A DNA stretch of 64,000 nucleotides from Candidatus Dormiibacterota bacterium. Its GTDB lineage: Bacteria; Acidobacteriota; Polarisedimenticolia; Gp22-AA2. The stretch covers positions 1 to 64,000 of the forward strand of contig DASQAT010000048.1 in the NCBI GenBank assembly GCA_035635555.1, read 5' to 3'. The notes under the pieces are model-generated. The model was given only the letters and a program-made list of their open reading frames with translations, was not told the DNA's origin and ran no database searches. Below, one piece after another: positions 1-6,583 of the stretch. Position numbers and translations under genes: made by a program. Each line of letters starts with the position of its first letter. Position 1 is the first letter of the stretch.

Positions 1-651
1 GACGGCGACGTCGCGCTGGGCCAGGGCACGCCGCAGCCCCTGCAGGTCATTGAACTGGGCGATCCGGACCTTGCCCGGGGTCGCCTTCGCCAGCCCGCGC
101 TGCGCGGGAACGAGCTGGCCGTCCTGCAGATCGATGAGACCCTCGTCGAAGTGGCCATGATAGTGGCCATCGAACAGCAGCACGACCTCGCGCCCGGTGG
201 CCGCGCGCGCCACCCGGATGGCCTCGACATTCGCCTGGCTCGCCGACAGGGTGAACTGCCAGAACGGGACCGGATAGCGTCCCGCCAGCTCCTCGGCGAC
301 TTCGACCGCCTCGCGGGTCGGCAGCAGGAACTGCGTCCCCTCCCGGACGCGGCGCGCGACCGCCTCCACGATCGCGGGGTTGGCGTAGCCGCAGAACATC
401 GACATGTCGGCGACGTTGACGTCGAGGTAGCGGTGCCCGTCGACGTCGGTGAAGCCCGCCCCTTCGCCGACATCGATGTAGACGGGGACGTCGTTGTCGG
501 TCGCCATCCACGCCATCGGCACGCCGTTCGGCATGTGGGCCCGGGCGCGCTCGAGCAGCCCCATCGTGCGCGGCCGCCCTTCCACGAGCCTCTTGAGCTC
601 ATGGTCGTGGACGTGACTCACCTTCGCCGGGTCAACTCCGGGTGCGGGCAT
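1..651 (-). CDS. Class III PLP-dependent aminotransferase (glutamate-1-semialdehyde aminomutase-like), truncated by the window edge
   Basis: Only the N-terminal 217 codons lie in the window; the frame is still open at base 1. The reading starts at an ATG at 651 and shows the fold I N-terminal pattern of class III aminotransferases: a DVDGHRYLDVN stretch after the first strand, then CGYANPAIVEAV, then DGHYHGHFDE, which corresponds to the YHG segment that stacks on the cofactor in glutamate-1-semialdehyde aminomutase relatives. The PLP lysine lies beyond the edge, so substrate specificity cannot be judged. It could be a GSA-aminomutase paralogue or another omega-transaminase. The start overlaps the end of the upstream oxidoreductase gene by 20 bases, so the two genes are probably co-transcribed. 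It does not appear as a closed frame because its stop lies outside the window. Confidence 0.85.
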   Translation of the reverse strand, partial: MPAPGVDPAKVSHVHDHELKRLVEGRPRTMGLLERARAHMPNGVPMAWMATDNDVPVYIDVGEGAGFTDVDGHRYLDVNVADMSMFCGYANPAIVEAVARRVREGTQFLLPTREAVEVAEELAGRYPVPFWQFTLSASQANVEAIRVARAATGREVVLLFDGHYHGHFDEGLIDLQDGQLVPAQRGLAKATPGKVRIAQFNDLQGLRRALAQRDVAV

Positions 652-1699
652 GATCGAGTCGTCCCCTCATCGCAGTGGGATCTCTCGAACCTGCGGTCAG
701 GATCACCTTCCCGTGGAGCTCGTCCTCGATCATGTGCCGGAAAGCCTCGCGAACCTCGCTCAAGAGGTAGGTCCTGTCGATGATGGGTGTGATCGTCCCG
801 GCTTCGAGGAGCTTCCTCAAGAGGGCCATCACGTCCTTCTTGGCCGGGATCGGCAGCCCCGGACCCCGCAGTTGCTTCACGAAGCGTGAGAGGACCATCA
901 GCGTGAGGAAGCAGGGGATGAGTCCGAAGAGACGCTTGCCCGACGCTCCAAAACGCTCGTGCCCGATGAGTACGTATCGTCCGTCGGGTTCGAGCGCGCG
1001 CCTGCACGCGAAGAAAGAGTGGTTCCCCGGGACGTCGAAGATGAGATCGTAGCGCACGCCACGTCGTGTGAAGTCTTCCCGCGTGTAATCGATGACCTCA
1101 TCCGCCCCGAGTGAACGGAGCAGGTCCAGCTTGCTCGTGCTGTCCACGGCGGTCACGTGCGCGCCGTGGGCCTTCGTGATCTGCAAGGCGAGAGCGCCCA
1201 CGCCGCCCCCGCCACCATTGATCAACACCTTCTGTCCCGGCCGGAACTGATCCAGGCCTCGGAGGTTCATGAGCGCGATGTACCCGGAGGAGGGAACGGA
1301 GGCGGCCTGCTCGAAGGTGATGTTGTCCGGCTTGAGCGCCAGCAGGTCCTGGTGTACGGACACGTATTCGGCGAAGGCGCCGCCGTTGACCCACTGGTGT
1401 GTGACGAGGGTTTCGCCGAAGACCGGGTCACCCGGCCGGAACCGTGTCACCTTTCCGCCGACGGTTTCGACGATCCCCGCCATGTCCGTGCCGGGGATCC
1501 GGTTCCTGGGTCTGGAGAACCCGGATCCCGCCAGGCGGAGGACGTAGGGCCTGCCGGTCACGACATGCCACACATCCGGATGGAGGGAGGCCGCCCGCAC
1601 CCGAACCAGGACCTCATCGTCGCCGGCAACCGGCTTGTCGACTTCCCGGAGCTCCAGATGATCGGGGGATCCGTATCTCTCCTGGACGATCGCCTTCAT
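632..1699 (-). CDS. Medium-chain NAD(P)-dependent alcohol dehydrogenase / quinone oxidoreductase
   Basis: This 355-residue protein has the MDR two-domain layout. A GroES-like N-terminal domain (MKAIVQERYG start, then PGTDMAGIVETVG and RPGDPVFGE) is followed by a Rossmann nucleotide-binding domain with the glycine-rich motif GGGGGVGALALQ near residue 165. The cysteine and histidine ligands of the catalytic zinc in classical alcohol dehydrogenases are not evident, which places it with the zinc-free quinone oxidoreductase-like MDR proteins. The likely reaction is NAD(P)H-dependent reduction of a quinone, enone or aldehyde, in the cytoplasm; the substrate is unknown. The C-terminal 20 codons overlap the next gene on the same strand, a class III aminotransferase. 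The ATG at 1699 is 18 bases after the stop of the upstream lipoprotein gene. Confidence 0.88.
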   Translation of the reverse strand: MKAIVQERYGSPDHLELREVDKPVAGDDEVLVRVRAASLHPDVWHVVTGRPYVLRLAGSGFSRPRNRIPGTDMAGIVETVGGKVTRFRPGDPVFGETLVTHQWVNGGAFAEYVSVHQDLLALKPDNITFEQAASVPSSGYIALMNLRGLDQFRPGQKVLINGGGGGVGALALQITKAHGAHVTAVDSTSKLDLLRSLGADEVIDYTREDFTRRGVRYDLIFDVPGNHSFFACRRALEPDGRYVLIGHERFGASGKRLFGLIPCFLTLMVLSRFVKQLRGPGLPIPAKKDVMALLRKLLEAGTITPIIDRTYLLSEVREAFRHMIEDELHGKVILTAGSRDPTAMRGRLDHARTRS

Positions 1700-1717
1700 C
1701 GCGTCATCAGGACCGTA

Positions 1718-2215
1718 TCACCTGGTCTCGAAGTCGATGACCATATAGGCGAAGCAGCGGACCGGCTCGCCGTCCAGCCTCGCCGGCTCGTTGTACCGCA
1801 TTTCCGCGACAGCACTCCGGGCCACCTCGTCAAAGGCAGGATAACCCGATGAACCGACAACTTTCGCGTGGCTGACTGTAGCGTCGCGCTCGACCACGCC
1901 CGCTACGATGACACGACCGTGAGCGTGCTGGCGACGAAGATCCGCCGGGACCTCTGGCCCCTTCATCTGACGATGCGATGACCTCTGAATTCGGTCTCGT
2001 ACTGCCGGGTCCTCTCCGTCGATGATGGCGTCCGAGCCGGCAGTGGCCTTCAATTCTGCGTAGTAGTCGTTGATCGCCGAACGCTCTGCCGGAGTCAACA
2101 CCGGCGCCGCGTAGGACGGGGTGGCGGCCGGCTGGGCCGAAGTCTTCGCAGGCTGGTTGACGCAGGCCACCAAGGCAAGGGCGAGTGCCACGATGAGCGC
2201 GGTCACCTGATACAC
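1718..2215 (-). CDS. Lipoprotein with a TonB C-terminal-like domain
   Basis: Reading from a GTG at 2215 gives a short signal sequence with the hydrophobic run ALIVALALALVAC, ending in a lipobox whose cysteine is at about residue 18. The longer open frame to 2329 has no signal-like start, so the GTG was chosen; it overlaps the end of the upstream membrane-protein gene by 13 bases. The C-terminal 70 residues (GRVIVAGVVERDATVSHAKV, then FDEVARSAVAEMRYNEPARLDG) match the pattern of the TonB C-terminal beta-alpha-beta domain as found in many orphan 'energy transducer' proteins. A lipoprotein form has no transmembrane anchor to couple to ExbBD, so a structural or binding role is more likely than energy transduction. 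Function unassigned. Confidence 0.65.
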   Translation of the reverse strand: MYQVTALIVALALALVACVNQPAKTSAQPAATPSYAAPVLTPAERSAINDYYAELKATAGSDAIIDGEDPAVRDRIQRSSHRQMKGPEVPADLRRQHAHGRVIVAGVVERDATVSHAKVVGSSGYPAFDEVARSAVAEMRYNEPARLDGEPVRCFAYMVIDFETR

Positions 2216-2652
2216 CGTGAACCTTTCGCCAGAACCGCACCAGTTCGCTTTGCCAGCCAGACGATGAAGTATGCAAGCACTACGTAAAAATAGCCGAAAG
2301 CGAGTGTGTACCCTGAGTAGGCCAGCCATGCGGTGTAGACGTCAGTATCGAAGGAAGAACCCTCCATCACGGTCACGCACAGGATAATGAGACCCAGCAG
2401 CGCCACCATCAGAAGCGGAGCAATGCACATGGCCACTCGAATCTGTGGCTCGGGCCTCCTCCGCATCCACCACAGCAGGCCGAGGGCGATCAGCACATAC
2501 GGAACACCGCCCACCATCGCTGAGAGACCGGCGAGACTGATGAACGTCTCGACCATGGGGGGCACGATATGGAACCATGCGAGAGGCAGGAGAAGGAATG
2601 GAACCAGAAGCGGCAGGGAAAGCAACGATCGGTAGAGCGTCCTGATCTGCAC
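2203..2652 (-). CDS. Small polytopic membrane protein, function unknown
   Basis: A 149-residue protein from a GTG start at 2652. It has four clear hydrophobic segments: near residues 12-30 (LPLLVPFLLLPLAW), 38-62, 76-95 (MCIAPLLMVALLGLIILCV) and 110-134 (GYTLAFGYFYVVLAYFIVWL). A short basic loop, WMRRRPEPQIR, sits between the second and third. I do not recognise a family. It lies in a run of minus-strand genes with short overlaps (its stop overlaps the lipoprotein start) and with lower GC and different codon use from the rest of the window. The run includes an integron cassette, so this gene may also have been acquired, although no attC site flanks it directly. Confidence 0.6.
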   Translation of the reverse strand: MQIRTLYRSLLSLPLLVPFLLLPLAWFHIVPPMVETFISLAGLSAMVGGVPYVLIALGLLWWMRRRPEPQIRVAMCIAPLLMVALLGLIILCVTVMEGSSFDTDVYTAWLAYSGYTLAFGYFYVVLAYFIVWLAKRTGAVLAKGSRCIR

Positions 2653-2671
2653 CTTCGCCCCCGGCTGTTGA

Positions 2672-3235
2672 CTAACGCTCCGGCCCAGCGCCCCATAGCG
2701 CTACGCGTCGATAGTGCGTCGACTCGCCGTACAGGGTGCCTTCGTGGATGTGCACCTGCATGAACCGGAGGAATTCGTCCGTTGACCCCACACCGCGCTT
2801 GTTCGAGCCGTCGTCCTCGATCGGGGTCAGGACCAATCCGTCTGGAGCCTCGAGCTGGTACCGAAACAAGACATAGCCGGAGACTTGGGGCTCCTGTCGC
2901 TTCACGTCGTGGGCGTTCAAGACCCGCACGCCACCGACCTCGACCACGAACCCGGTCAGCTCAAATGCCGTGTCGTCGCCCCCCTCGCGCATCGCGATCT
3001 TGTATATCCGGCCGTCGGGTGAGCTGATGGTGAGCTCGGCAGGCTCTTCACCGGCTGTCGGTATCGATCGCCACACGCCGATGAGCCCCGCATCGAACAG
3101 CGCCTGACTCTCGGTACCGACCGGGAAGGGCCAGGCCTCAAGAGTGAAGTCGACCCCTTCACACCCGAGGGGGACGACAAGAAGCATGACCGCTGCGGCG
3201 ACGATCAAAGGGACAGATCTCGCGTCAGCCCCCAC
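2672..3235 (-). CDS. Putative lipoprotein, function unknown
   Basis: Reading from a GTG at 3235 gives a 187-residue protein with a hydrophobic stretch (VPLIVAAAVMLLVVPLGC) ending in a good lipobox cysteine at about residue 25. A longer reading from 3292 would place a basic segment (RLRFRLRTW) in front. The mature part, with GVWRSIPTAGEEPAELTIS and then a run of beta-like segments (GRIYKIAMREGG, FELTGFVVEVGGVRVLNAHD), looks like a small lipocalin-like beta domain, but no family is claimed. The GTG start overlaps the upstream gene by 11 bases, so the two are probably translated together. The stop codon falls inside the string GCGTTAGTC, which resembles the end of an integron recombination site but lacks a partner (see rejected items). 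Confidence 0.55.
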   Translation of the reverse strand: MGADARSVPLIVAAAVMLLVVPLGCEGVDFTLEAWPFPVGTESQALFDAGLIGVWRSIPTAGEEPAELTISSPDGRIYKIAMREGGDDTAFELTGFVVEVGGVRVLNAHDVKRQEPQVSGYVLFRYQLEAPDGLVLTPIEDDGSNKRGVGSTDEFLRFMQVHIHEGTLYGESTHYRRVALWGAGPER

Positions 3236-3695
3236 TTGCAACCACGTTCGGAGCCGGAATCGGAGGCGGTGAAACCTGGAACAGCCTGACAACAGATGGC
3301 CGCGTCAGAACCACAAAGGTGAAAATGCCAAGCAACGTGCCGTACGGGACGCCCAGGCAACACACACCGGCAACCACCATGCACAGAATTCGCGATCGGC
3401 GTTGCTTCAAGCGACGGTACGCCAGGAACTTGAGCCCCCCGATCGTGAGCACGAATACAAACATACCGAGACCTATGAGGCCAAACAACCATCCCATAAT
3501 CGCCGGTGGAGGGGCCTGGCCGGGCGTGGCCGGCATTCGAGCAATCGCGGCCGCAAAGAATGCACCCATGAACGCGTACACAAGACCGAGCAGCGAGAAA
3601 CACGCACTCATGGCAGCCGACACCAGGTAGGCAATCGATAGAAGGTTGAGATGTTCCTGGTCAACGATGGTCTGCCGGATTTGATCTTCAGGCAT
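3225..3695 (-). CDS. Membrane protein, DUF4870-like size, function unknown
   Basis: An ATG at 3695 (MPEDQIRQTIVDQEHL) gives 156 residues. A GAGAGG Shine-Dalgarno-like string lies about nine bases upstream, and the upstream extension to 3839 is arginine-rich with no protein-like pattern, so the shorter start was chosen. After an acidic N-terminus there are three or four hydrophobic segments: LLSIAYLVSAAMSACFSLLG, the paired helices around AFMGAFFAAAIA and IMGWLFGLIGLGMFVFVL, and ILCMVVAGVCCLGVPYGTL. This layout (short soluble lead, then packed helices with small residues) is common among uncharacterised small bacterial membrane proteins. It overlaps the following lipoprotein gene. Function unknown. 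Confidence 0.6.
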   Translation of the reverse strand: MPEDQIRQTIVDQEHLNLLSIAYLVSAAMSACFSLLGLVYAFMGAFFAAAIARMPATPGQAPPPAIMGWLFGLIGLGMFVFVLTIGGLKFLAYRRLKQRRSRILCMVVAGVCCLGVPYGTLLGIFTFVVLTRPSVVRLFQVSPPPIPAPNVVASGG

Positions 3696-3743
3696 TCTCA
3701 ATGCCTCTCGAAGGGTGCCAGTGGTGGCTATCGCCCCGGCTAA

Positions 3744-3767
3744 GCTGCGGCGCGCGTGCGCCGCAGC
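3744..3767. other. Perfect hairpin downstream of the Imm8 gene; decayed attC or terminator candidate
   Basis: A 10-bp perfect inverted repeat (GCTGCGGCGC and its complement) with a 4-base loop lies 16 bases past the Imm8 stop, in the only non-coding gap between that gene and the next. There is no T-run, so it is not a textbook Rho-independent terminator. On the minus strand the 3' arm continues as GCTTAGCCGGGGCGATAGCC, which resembles the right end of attC sites (GCTTAGCxC then GCGTTRRRY) with two or three substitutions. No matching RYYYAAC left end is seen. Either a degenerate cassette junction or a simple hairpin is possible. Confidence 0.4.
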
Positions 3768-3783
3768 GACTCCGCCCCCGACG

Positions 3784-4134
3784 TCATTTTCGGTAAGCCT
3801 CGAGTTCCCAGTGCATCTCGCGGTTGAGCCGTTCGGCAACCTGTGCCCAACTGTCCCCCGAGCAGTGCGAGATCAAGTTGCGAACGGCTGCTTCGACGCC
3901 CGCCCACGAGACATGGTTCAGAATCAGATAGCCGCGACCCCAACGAGTACCGTGGTCCCGAGCCAGTGCACGCGGGGTGATAGCCACGAATGAGAACGCC
4001 TCCGTGCCCTCTTGACCTTTCGGGCCAATGCTCGCTTCGAACAGCACCGACGCGTCAGCTGGGTCCACCGGCTCCTGGTCTTGAGTCAGATCGGGACTGG
4101 TCAATGATTTCAGCTCTGGGAAAACTGTTGCCAT
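3784..4134 (-). CDS. Imm8-family immunity protein (polymorphic-toxin immunity)
   Basis: The 116-residue protein (ATG at 4134 with an AAGGGA ribosome-binding string just upstream; an alternative ATG lies at 4146) has the Imm8 pattern. ELKSLTSPDL comes near the start, then an acidic stretch ending in DASVLFEASIGPKG, then EAFSFVAITPRAL, and a C-terminal helical part with WAGVEAAVRNLISHC and WAQVAERLNREMHWELEAY. Imm8 proteins neutralise the toxin domains of contact-dependent or secreted polymorphic toxins in the cytoplasm. No cognate toxin gene is adjacent. The gene begins directly after the attC site at 4156-4247, where a promoterless integron cassette would start. It is therefore best read as the second gene of a cassette array, an orphan immunity gene. 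Confidence 0.8.
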   Translation of the reverse strand: MATVFPELKSLTSPDLTQDQEPVDPADASVLFEASIGPKGQEGTEAFSFVAITPRALARDHGTRWGRGYLILNHVSWAGVEAAVRNLISHCSGDSWAQVAERLNREMHWELEAYRK

Positions 4135-4155
4135 CGTTCCCTTCATTCGCTGTAC

Positions 4156-4247
4156 GTCTAACGCTCGCGCTCAGCGGCGCGCGCCACGTGACCGCTTTAC
4201 TTTAGCGCGCGGGCCTGGCGCGCGGCCGTTGCAGCGCGTTGTTGGGC
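4156..4247 (-). other. Integron attC recombination site
   Basis: On the minus strand the 92-base element opens with GCCCAAC (R'' box, consensus RYYYAAC) and closes with GTTAGAC (R' box, consensus GTTRRRY). The inner arms pair: GCGCTGCAACGGCCGCGCGC on the left against GGCGCGCGCCGCTGAGCGC on the right. There are single unpaired bases on the left arm, as expected for the extrahelical bases that orient IntI on folded attC. The apical part is not self-complementary (a variable terminal structure). The R'' box is exactly complementary to the GTTGGGC at the other end of the same cassette (4657-4663), which is the mark of a genuine excisable cassette. Confidence 0.87.
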
Positions 4248-4661
4248 GGCACCTGCAGCGAGCGTCCCCCGTCGGGCGACGCGCTCGCCTCGAGTGACAT
4301 CACTGTCGCGCTCCCAGCACTTGGCGGAGCTTTCGCACTACCACGGCTCTCAGCCGCGCCCATGCACTGCTGCCAGACCTCGAAGCTAAGGCCGGCCCCC
4401 GAATTTGCTGTCGCAACTCAGAGAGCGAAAGGCTACCGTCGGCATGCCAGCGGCCGAGGTTCGAGAGCGAGACGCACAGCGGTAGACTGCCGTCGTGCGC
4501 CTTGACAAAGAGAGCAGCTTCGTCCGGCATGGGAAAGAACACATCGGCCTCAGAGTTCTGGGGGCCCCAGATGGCCTGAACCTCGTTTAGGACCAACCGC
4601 TCTTCGTCGGTGAGCGATCGACGCTGACTACTCATCGTGACTTCTACCCTCTGTCCGCCCA
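4157..4661 (-). mobile_element. Integron gene cassette (one small gene plus its attC site)
   Basis: The unit is bounded by two G^TTRRRY junctions in the same orientation on the minus strand: GTTGGGC at 4663-4657 and GTTAGAC at 4162-4156. Between them is one gene (4300-4635), then the attC site. If the cassette is circularised, the junction regenerates a GTTGGGC that pairs perfectly with its own GCCCAAC box. This is the standard cassette layout. The next unit would begin at 4161 with the Imm8 gene. No integron integrase is seen anywhere in the window, so this is an integrase-less attC region or a small remnant. Confidence 0.82.
4300..4635 (-). CDS. Integron-cassette hypothetical protein
   Basis: The 111-residue protein (ATG at 4635, MSSQRRSLTDEER) starts about 22 bases after the cassette junction GTTGGGC. 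This leaves only a short leader with a weak AGAGGG ribosome-binding string. It is the single gene of the cassette, and its stop is 53 bases before the attC R'' box. A central segment with DVFFPMPDEAALFVKAHDGS and LPLCVSLSNLGRWHADG looks like a compact alpha/beta fold, and the C-terminus is basic (ARLRAVVVRKLRQVLGARQ). No signal peptide or membrane segment is seen. I do not recognise the family. Cassette genes of this size often encode toxin-antitoxin, immunity or defence functions, but nothing in the sequence proves that here. Confidence 0.65.
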   Translation of the reverse strand: MSSQRRSLTDEERLVLNEVQAIWGPQNSEADVFFPMPDEAALFVKAHDGSLPLCVSLSNLGRWHADGSLSLSELRQQIRGPALASRSGSSAWARLRAVVVRKLRQVLGARQ

Positions 4662-4770
4662 ACGCAAATTAGACTGATCCGTCTAATCTAATAGGAGTAG
4701 CGACAATGCTGGAGAACATAGATATGACTGCAAGGGCCGTCACTTCCGCATAGCACAATAAGAGTAGCGA
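4657..4770. other. Cassette-boundary region with palindrome and direct repeats; possible attI remnant
   Basis: Next to the GTTGGGC junction (minus strand, 4657-4663) lies a 7-bp palindrome, ATTAGAC and GTCTAAT at 4668-4687. It is followed by two direct repeats, AATAGGAGTAGCGA at 4690-4703 and AATAAGAGTAGCGA at 4757-4770 (13 of 14 identical). No second RYYYAAC-type arm or long stem is found here, so this is not a normal attC. A simple core site accompanied by direct repeats is the layout of an integron attI. The rest of the gap up to 4940 shows no gene and no other clear signal. It is less GC-rich than its surroundings. Confidence 0.4.
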
Positions 4771-4939
4771 AGGCGTCGGATGATTAACGGGATGGCTCCG
4801 GAGTTCGTTGTTCACGGCTGTCTCGAGCGAGATCGCTGCCTCGGACTATACGCGCAGGCCCCTCGATCGGCAAGGGAAACGAAGGACTGAGTGCTGCATC
4901 TCATGCCGCACTTCGGGTGGATATCGCCCGATGGCGGGC

Positions 4940-5420
4940 TCAGGTCGTGTAATGGGCGTTGATCTCGATGTACCGGCGTGTGAGGTCGCAGGTCCAGAGG
5001 ACGGCGCGGCCGAGGCCGGAGGCGAGGTCGAGACGGATGGAGACGCGCGGGGTGGTGAAGAGAGAGCGCAGGTCGTGACCGTTCTGGACGCCCTGGCCGC
5101 GGCGGACGACGGGGACATCGCCGATGCTCAGGGTGACGCGGCCGGGTGCAAATGGGACGCCGGCGGCGGAGAGGATGCGCCCCCAGTTGGGGTCGCCGCC
5201 GGCGAGGGCGGTCTTGACCAGGGGGAGTTGGCGATGGAGCGGGCGACGCGATCGGCCGCGGCTTCGCTGACGGCACCGCTCACCTCGACCTCCATGATGC
5301 GGCGGGCGCCTTCCTCGTCGGTGACGATGTCGAGGGCGAGGGCGCGGCAGACGACGCGCAGGGCGCGGATGAACGAGCGCTCGCGGCGGCCGGCCTGCAG
5401 GAGGGCGTGATGCCCGCGAC
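4940..5420 (-). pseudogene. argJ: argJ remnant (ornithine/glutamate N-acetyltransferase C-terminal part), frameshifted
   Basis: The minus strand encodes a recognisable C-terminal third of ArgJ: VCRALALDIVTDEEGARRIM, then GAVSEAAADRVARSIANSP, then in another frame LVKTALAGGDPNWGRILSAAG, and finally CDLTRRYIEINAHYTT followed by a stop at 4940-4942. These correspond to the conserved ArgJ blocks ending in CDLTxxYVxINAxY. The change of frame falls in a CTCCCCCTGG run at about 5219, where one C is missing. The N-terminal two thirds, including the autocleavage threonine, are absent. Upstream of about 5420 the frame no longer resembles ArgJ. This is a truncated, non-functional fragment of the arginine pathway gene next to the integron region. 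Confidence 0.8.
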
Positions 5421-5513
5421 GAGAACCTAAAAGCGGAAATTCGTGCGTTGCTTCACATGCTGCAAAGGGGCGGGGCTGCCGGGGGTGAGTCGCCCCTCCG
5501 TCTCCGCACCCGG

Positions 5514-5786
5514 TCACTCCGGTGCCGAATAACCCGACGGTGTGACATTCACCCGTGGATCCCGGGGCGGTCTGCCGGAGCGCTTCGCGCGTGTCGTGCG
5601 GTTTCTGCCGAAGAGGGCCCGGGTGCCCTGAACGATCCAATAGAGGAGGGTCATATAGATCAGGAGCGGCACGGCGACGATCGCCAGGACGACGAGCCAG
5701 ACGAGGCCGATCGGCGCCCGCACGAAGCGATCGAAAGGACTCAGATTTCTGCGCGGCCGCGGCCGCGGCACCGGGGGGCCGCTCAT
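5514..5786 (-). CDS. Small single-span membrane protein with basic tails
   Basis: An ATG at 5786 gives 90 residues. An N-terminal PRPRPRR stretch is followed by NLSPFDRFVRAPIGLVW, then a strongly hydrophobic run (VWLVVLAIVAVPLLIYMTLLYWIV, about residues 28-51), then a basic C-terminal tail (FGRNRTTRAKRSGRPPR). The frame could extend to 6053, but that part is antisense to the basic plus-strand gene and has no protein-like pattern. The organisation suggests a bitopic or hairpin inner-membrane protein. No family recognised. Its start lies about 100 bases from the divergent plus-strand gene, so the two may share a promoter region. Confidence 0.5.
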   Translation of the reverse strand: MSGPPVPRPRPRRNLSPFDRFVRAPIGLVWLVVLAIVAVPLLIYMTLLYWIVQGTRALFGRNRTTRAKRSGRPPRDPRVNVTPSGYSAPE

Positions 5787-5883
5787 GACGACGGCGATCT
5801 TATCATCGACGTCGCTTGACGGCCCCCCGCGGCCGATGCTACGCTCCCGCCCCTTCCGTGAAGACATGCCGTGGAGGCGACGC

Positions 5884-6129
5884 GTGGGCACATCCGTCCG
5901 GTTGAAGTCGAAGGTCGACAGGCTCAAGAAGAAGCTCGCGGAGAAGGGCTCGACCCTGGCCGCGGACAAGAAGCGGATCCTGACGAAGAAGCTCAAGAGG
6001 TTCCAGAGAGCGAGGCGCACCGCCCTGGCGCTCGAGAAGAGGGCGATGGACAAGAAGAAGGCCGGGAAGGACGCGACCCCGGAGAAGCCGCCCGGCGCCG
6101 CGCCCGAGGTCCCGGTCCCGGCAGGCTAG
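5884..6129 (+). CDS. Small lysine-rich coiled-coil protein
   Basis: A GTG at 5884 with a GGAGG ribosome-binding site six bases upstream (5873-5877) gives an 81-residue protein. It is almost entirely charged and helical (KSKVDRLKKKLAEKG, ADKKRILTKKLKRFQRARR, LALEKRAMDKKKAGK), with a Pro/Ala-rich tail (PEKPPGAAPEVPVPAG). It has no signal peptide or membrane segment. The heptad spacing of leucines supports a short coiled coil, and the strong positive charge would suit nucleic-acid or ribosome binding, but that is inference. A longer start at 5785 exists but would overlap the divergent gene and lacks a ribosome-binding site. Confidence 0.55.
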   Translation: MGTSVRLKSKVDRLKKKLAEKGSTLAADKKRILTKKLKRFQRARRTALALEKRAMDKKKAGKDATPEKPPGAAPEVPVPAG

Positions 6130-6165
6130 GCGCCCGATCAGTCATCGGAAGGAGGAGGCAGGAGC

Positions 6166-6573
6166 ATGCAGGCTGCGCGCAGGGTGACAGTCGCCATCGG
6201 CACAGCGCTCGTCGCCGTGGTCCTCGCGGGGTGCGCGAAGAGCATCGACGAGGTCATCATGAACCCCAGCGACAAGGACGAGGTGATCGCGAAACTGCTC
6301 GCCGATGACGTGGCGAAGCGCGACATCATGGCCAAGCTGGCCGCCAAGGACGACACCAAGAAGGAGATGGCCGAGACGCTGCTCGGCGACACCTCCATCA
6401 AGGCGATGGCTGTCGAGAAAATGGCGGCTGACGCGACCCAGAAGACGGCCCTGATCCAGAAGCTCCTGGCGGACGCCGCGACGCGCGCCGAGATCATCAC
6501 CGCCCTCACGAGCGACGAGGCCTCCCGCAAGGAGCTTCAGGAAACCCTCAAGAAGCCGCTCCCCAAGAAGTAG
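6166..6573 (+). CDS. Repeat-containing lipoprotein
   Basis: The 135-residue product starts at ATG 6166 behind a strong GGAAGGAGGAGG stretch. It has a lipoprotein signal (VTVAIGTALVAVVLAGC) with the lipid-acceptor cysteine at residue 23. The mature part is a string of about six degenerate 14-16 residue helical repeats, each close to the pattern xxxIxxKLLADxAxK: for example DEVIAKLLADDVAKR, RDIMAKLAAKDDTKK, TALIQKLLADAATRA and AEIITALTSDEASRK. This regular alpha-helical layout suggests an extended periplasmic rod or coiled coil. I do not know a named family for it. It follows the basic coiled-coil gene by 36 bases and is probably co-transcribed with it. Confidence 0.7.
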   Translation: MQAARRVTVAIGTALVAVVLAGCAKSIDEVIMNPSDKDEVIAKLLADDVAKRDIMAKLAAKDDTKKEMAETLLGDTSIKAMAVEKMAADATQKTALIQKLLADAATRAEIITALTSDEASRKELQETLKKPLPKK

Positions 6574-6583
6574 GCGGGATCCG

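Noticed and set aside
2670-2700. GCGTTAGTC (minus) at the end of the 2672-3235 lipoprotein gene, like an attC right end
   Set aside because: The third purine of GTTRRRY is replaced by T, no RYYYAAC arm or stem is found within 130 bases, and the string is part of the coding end.
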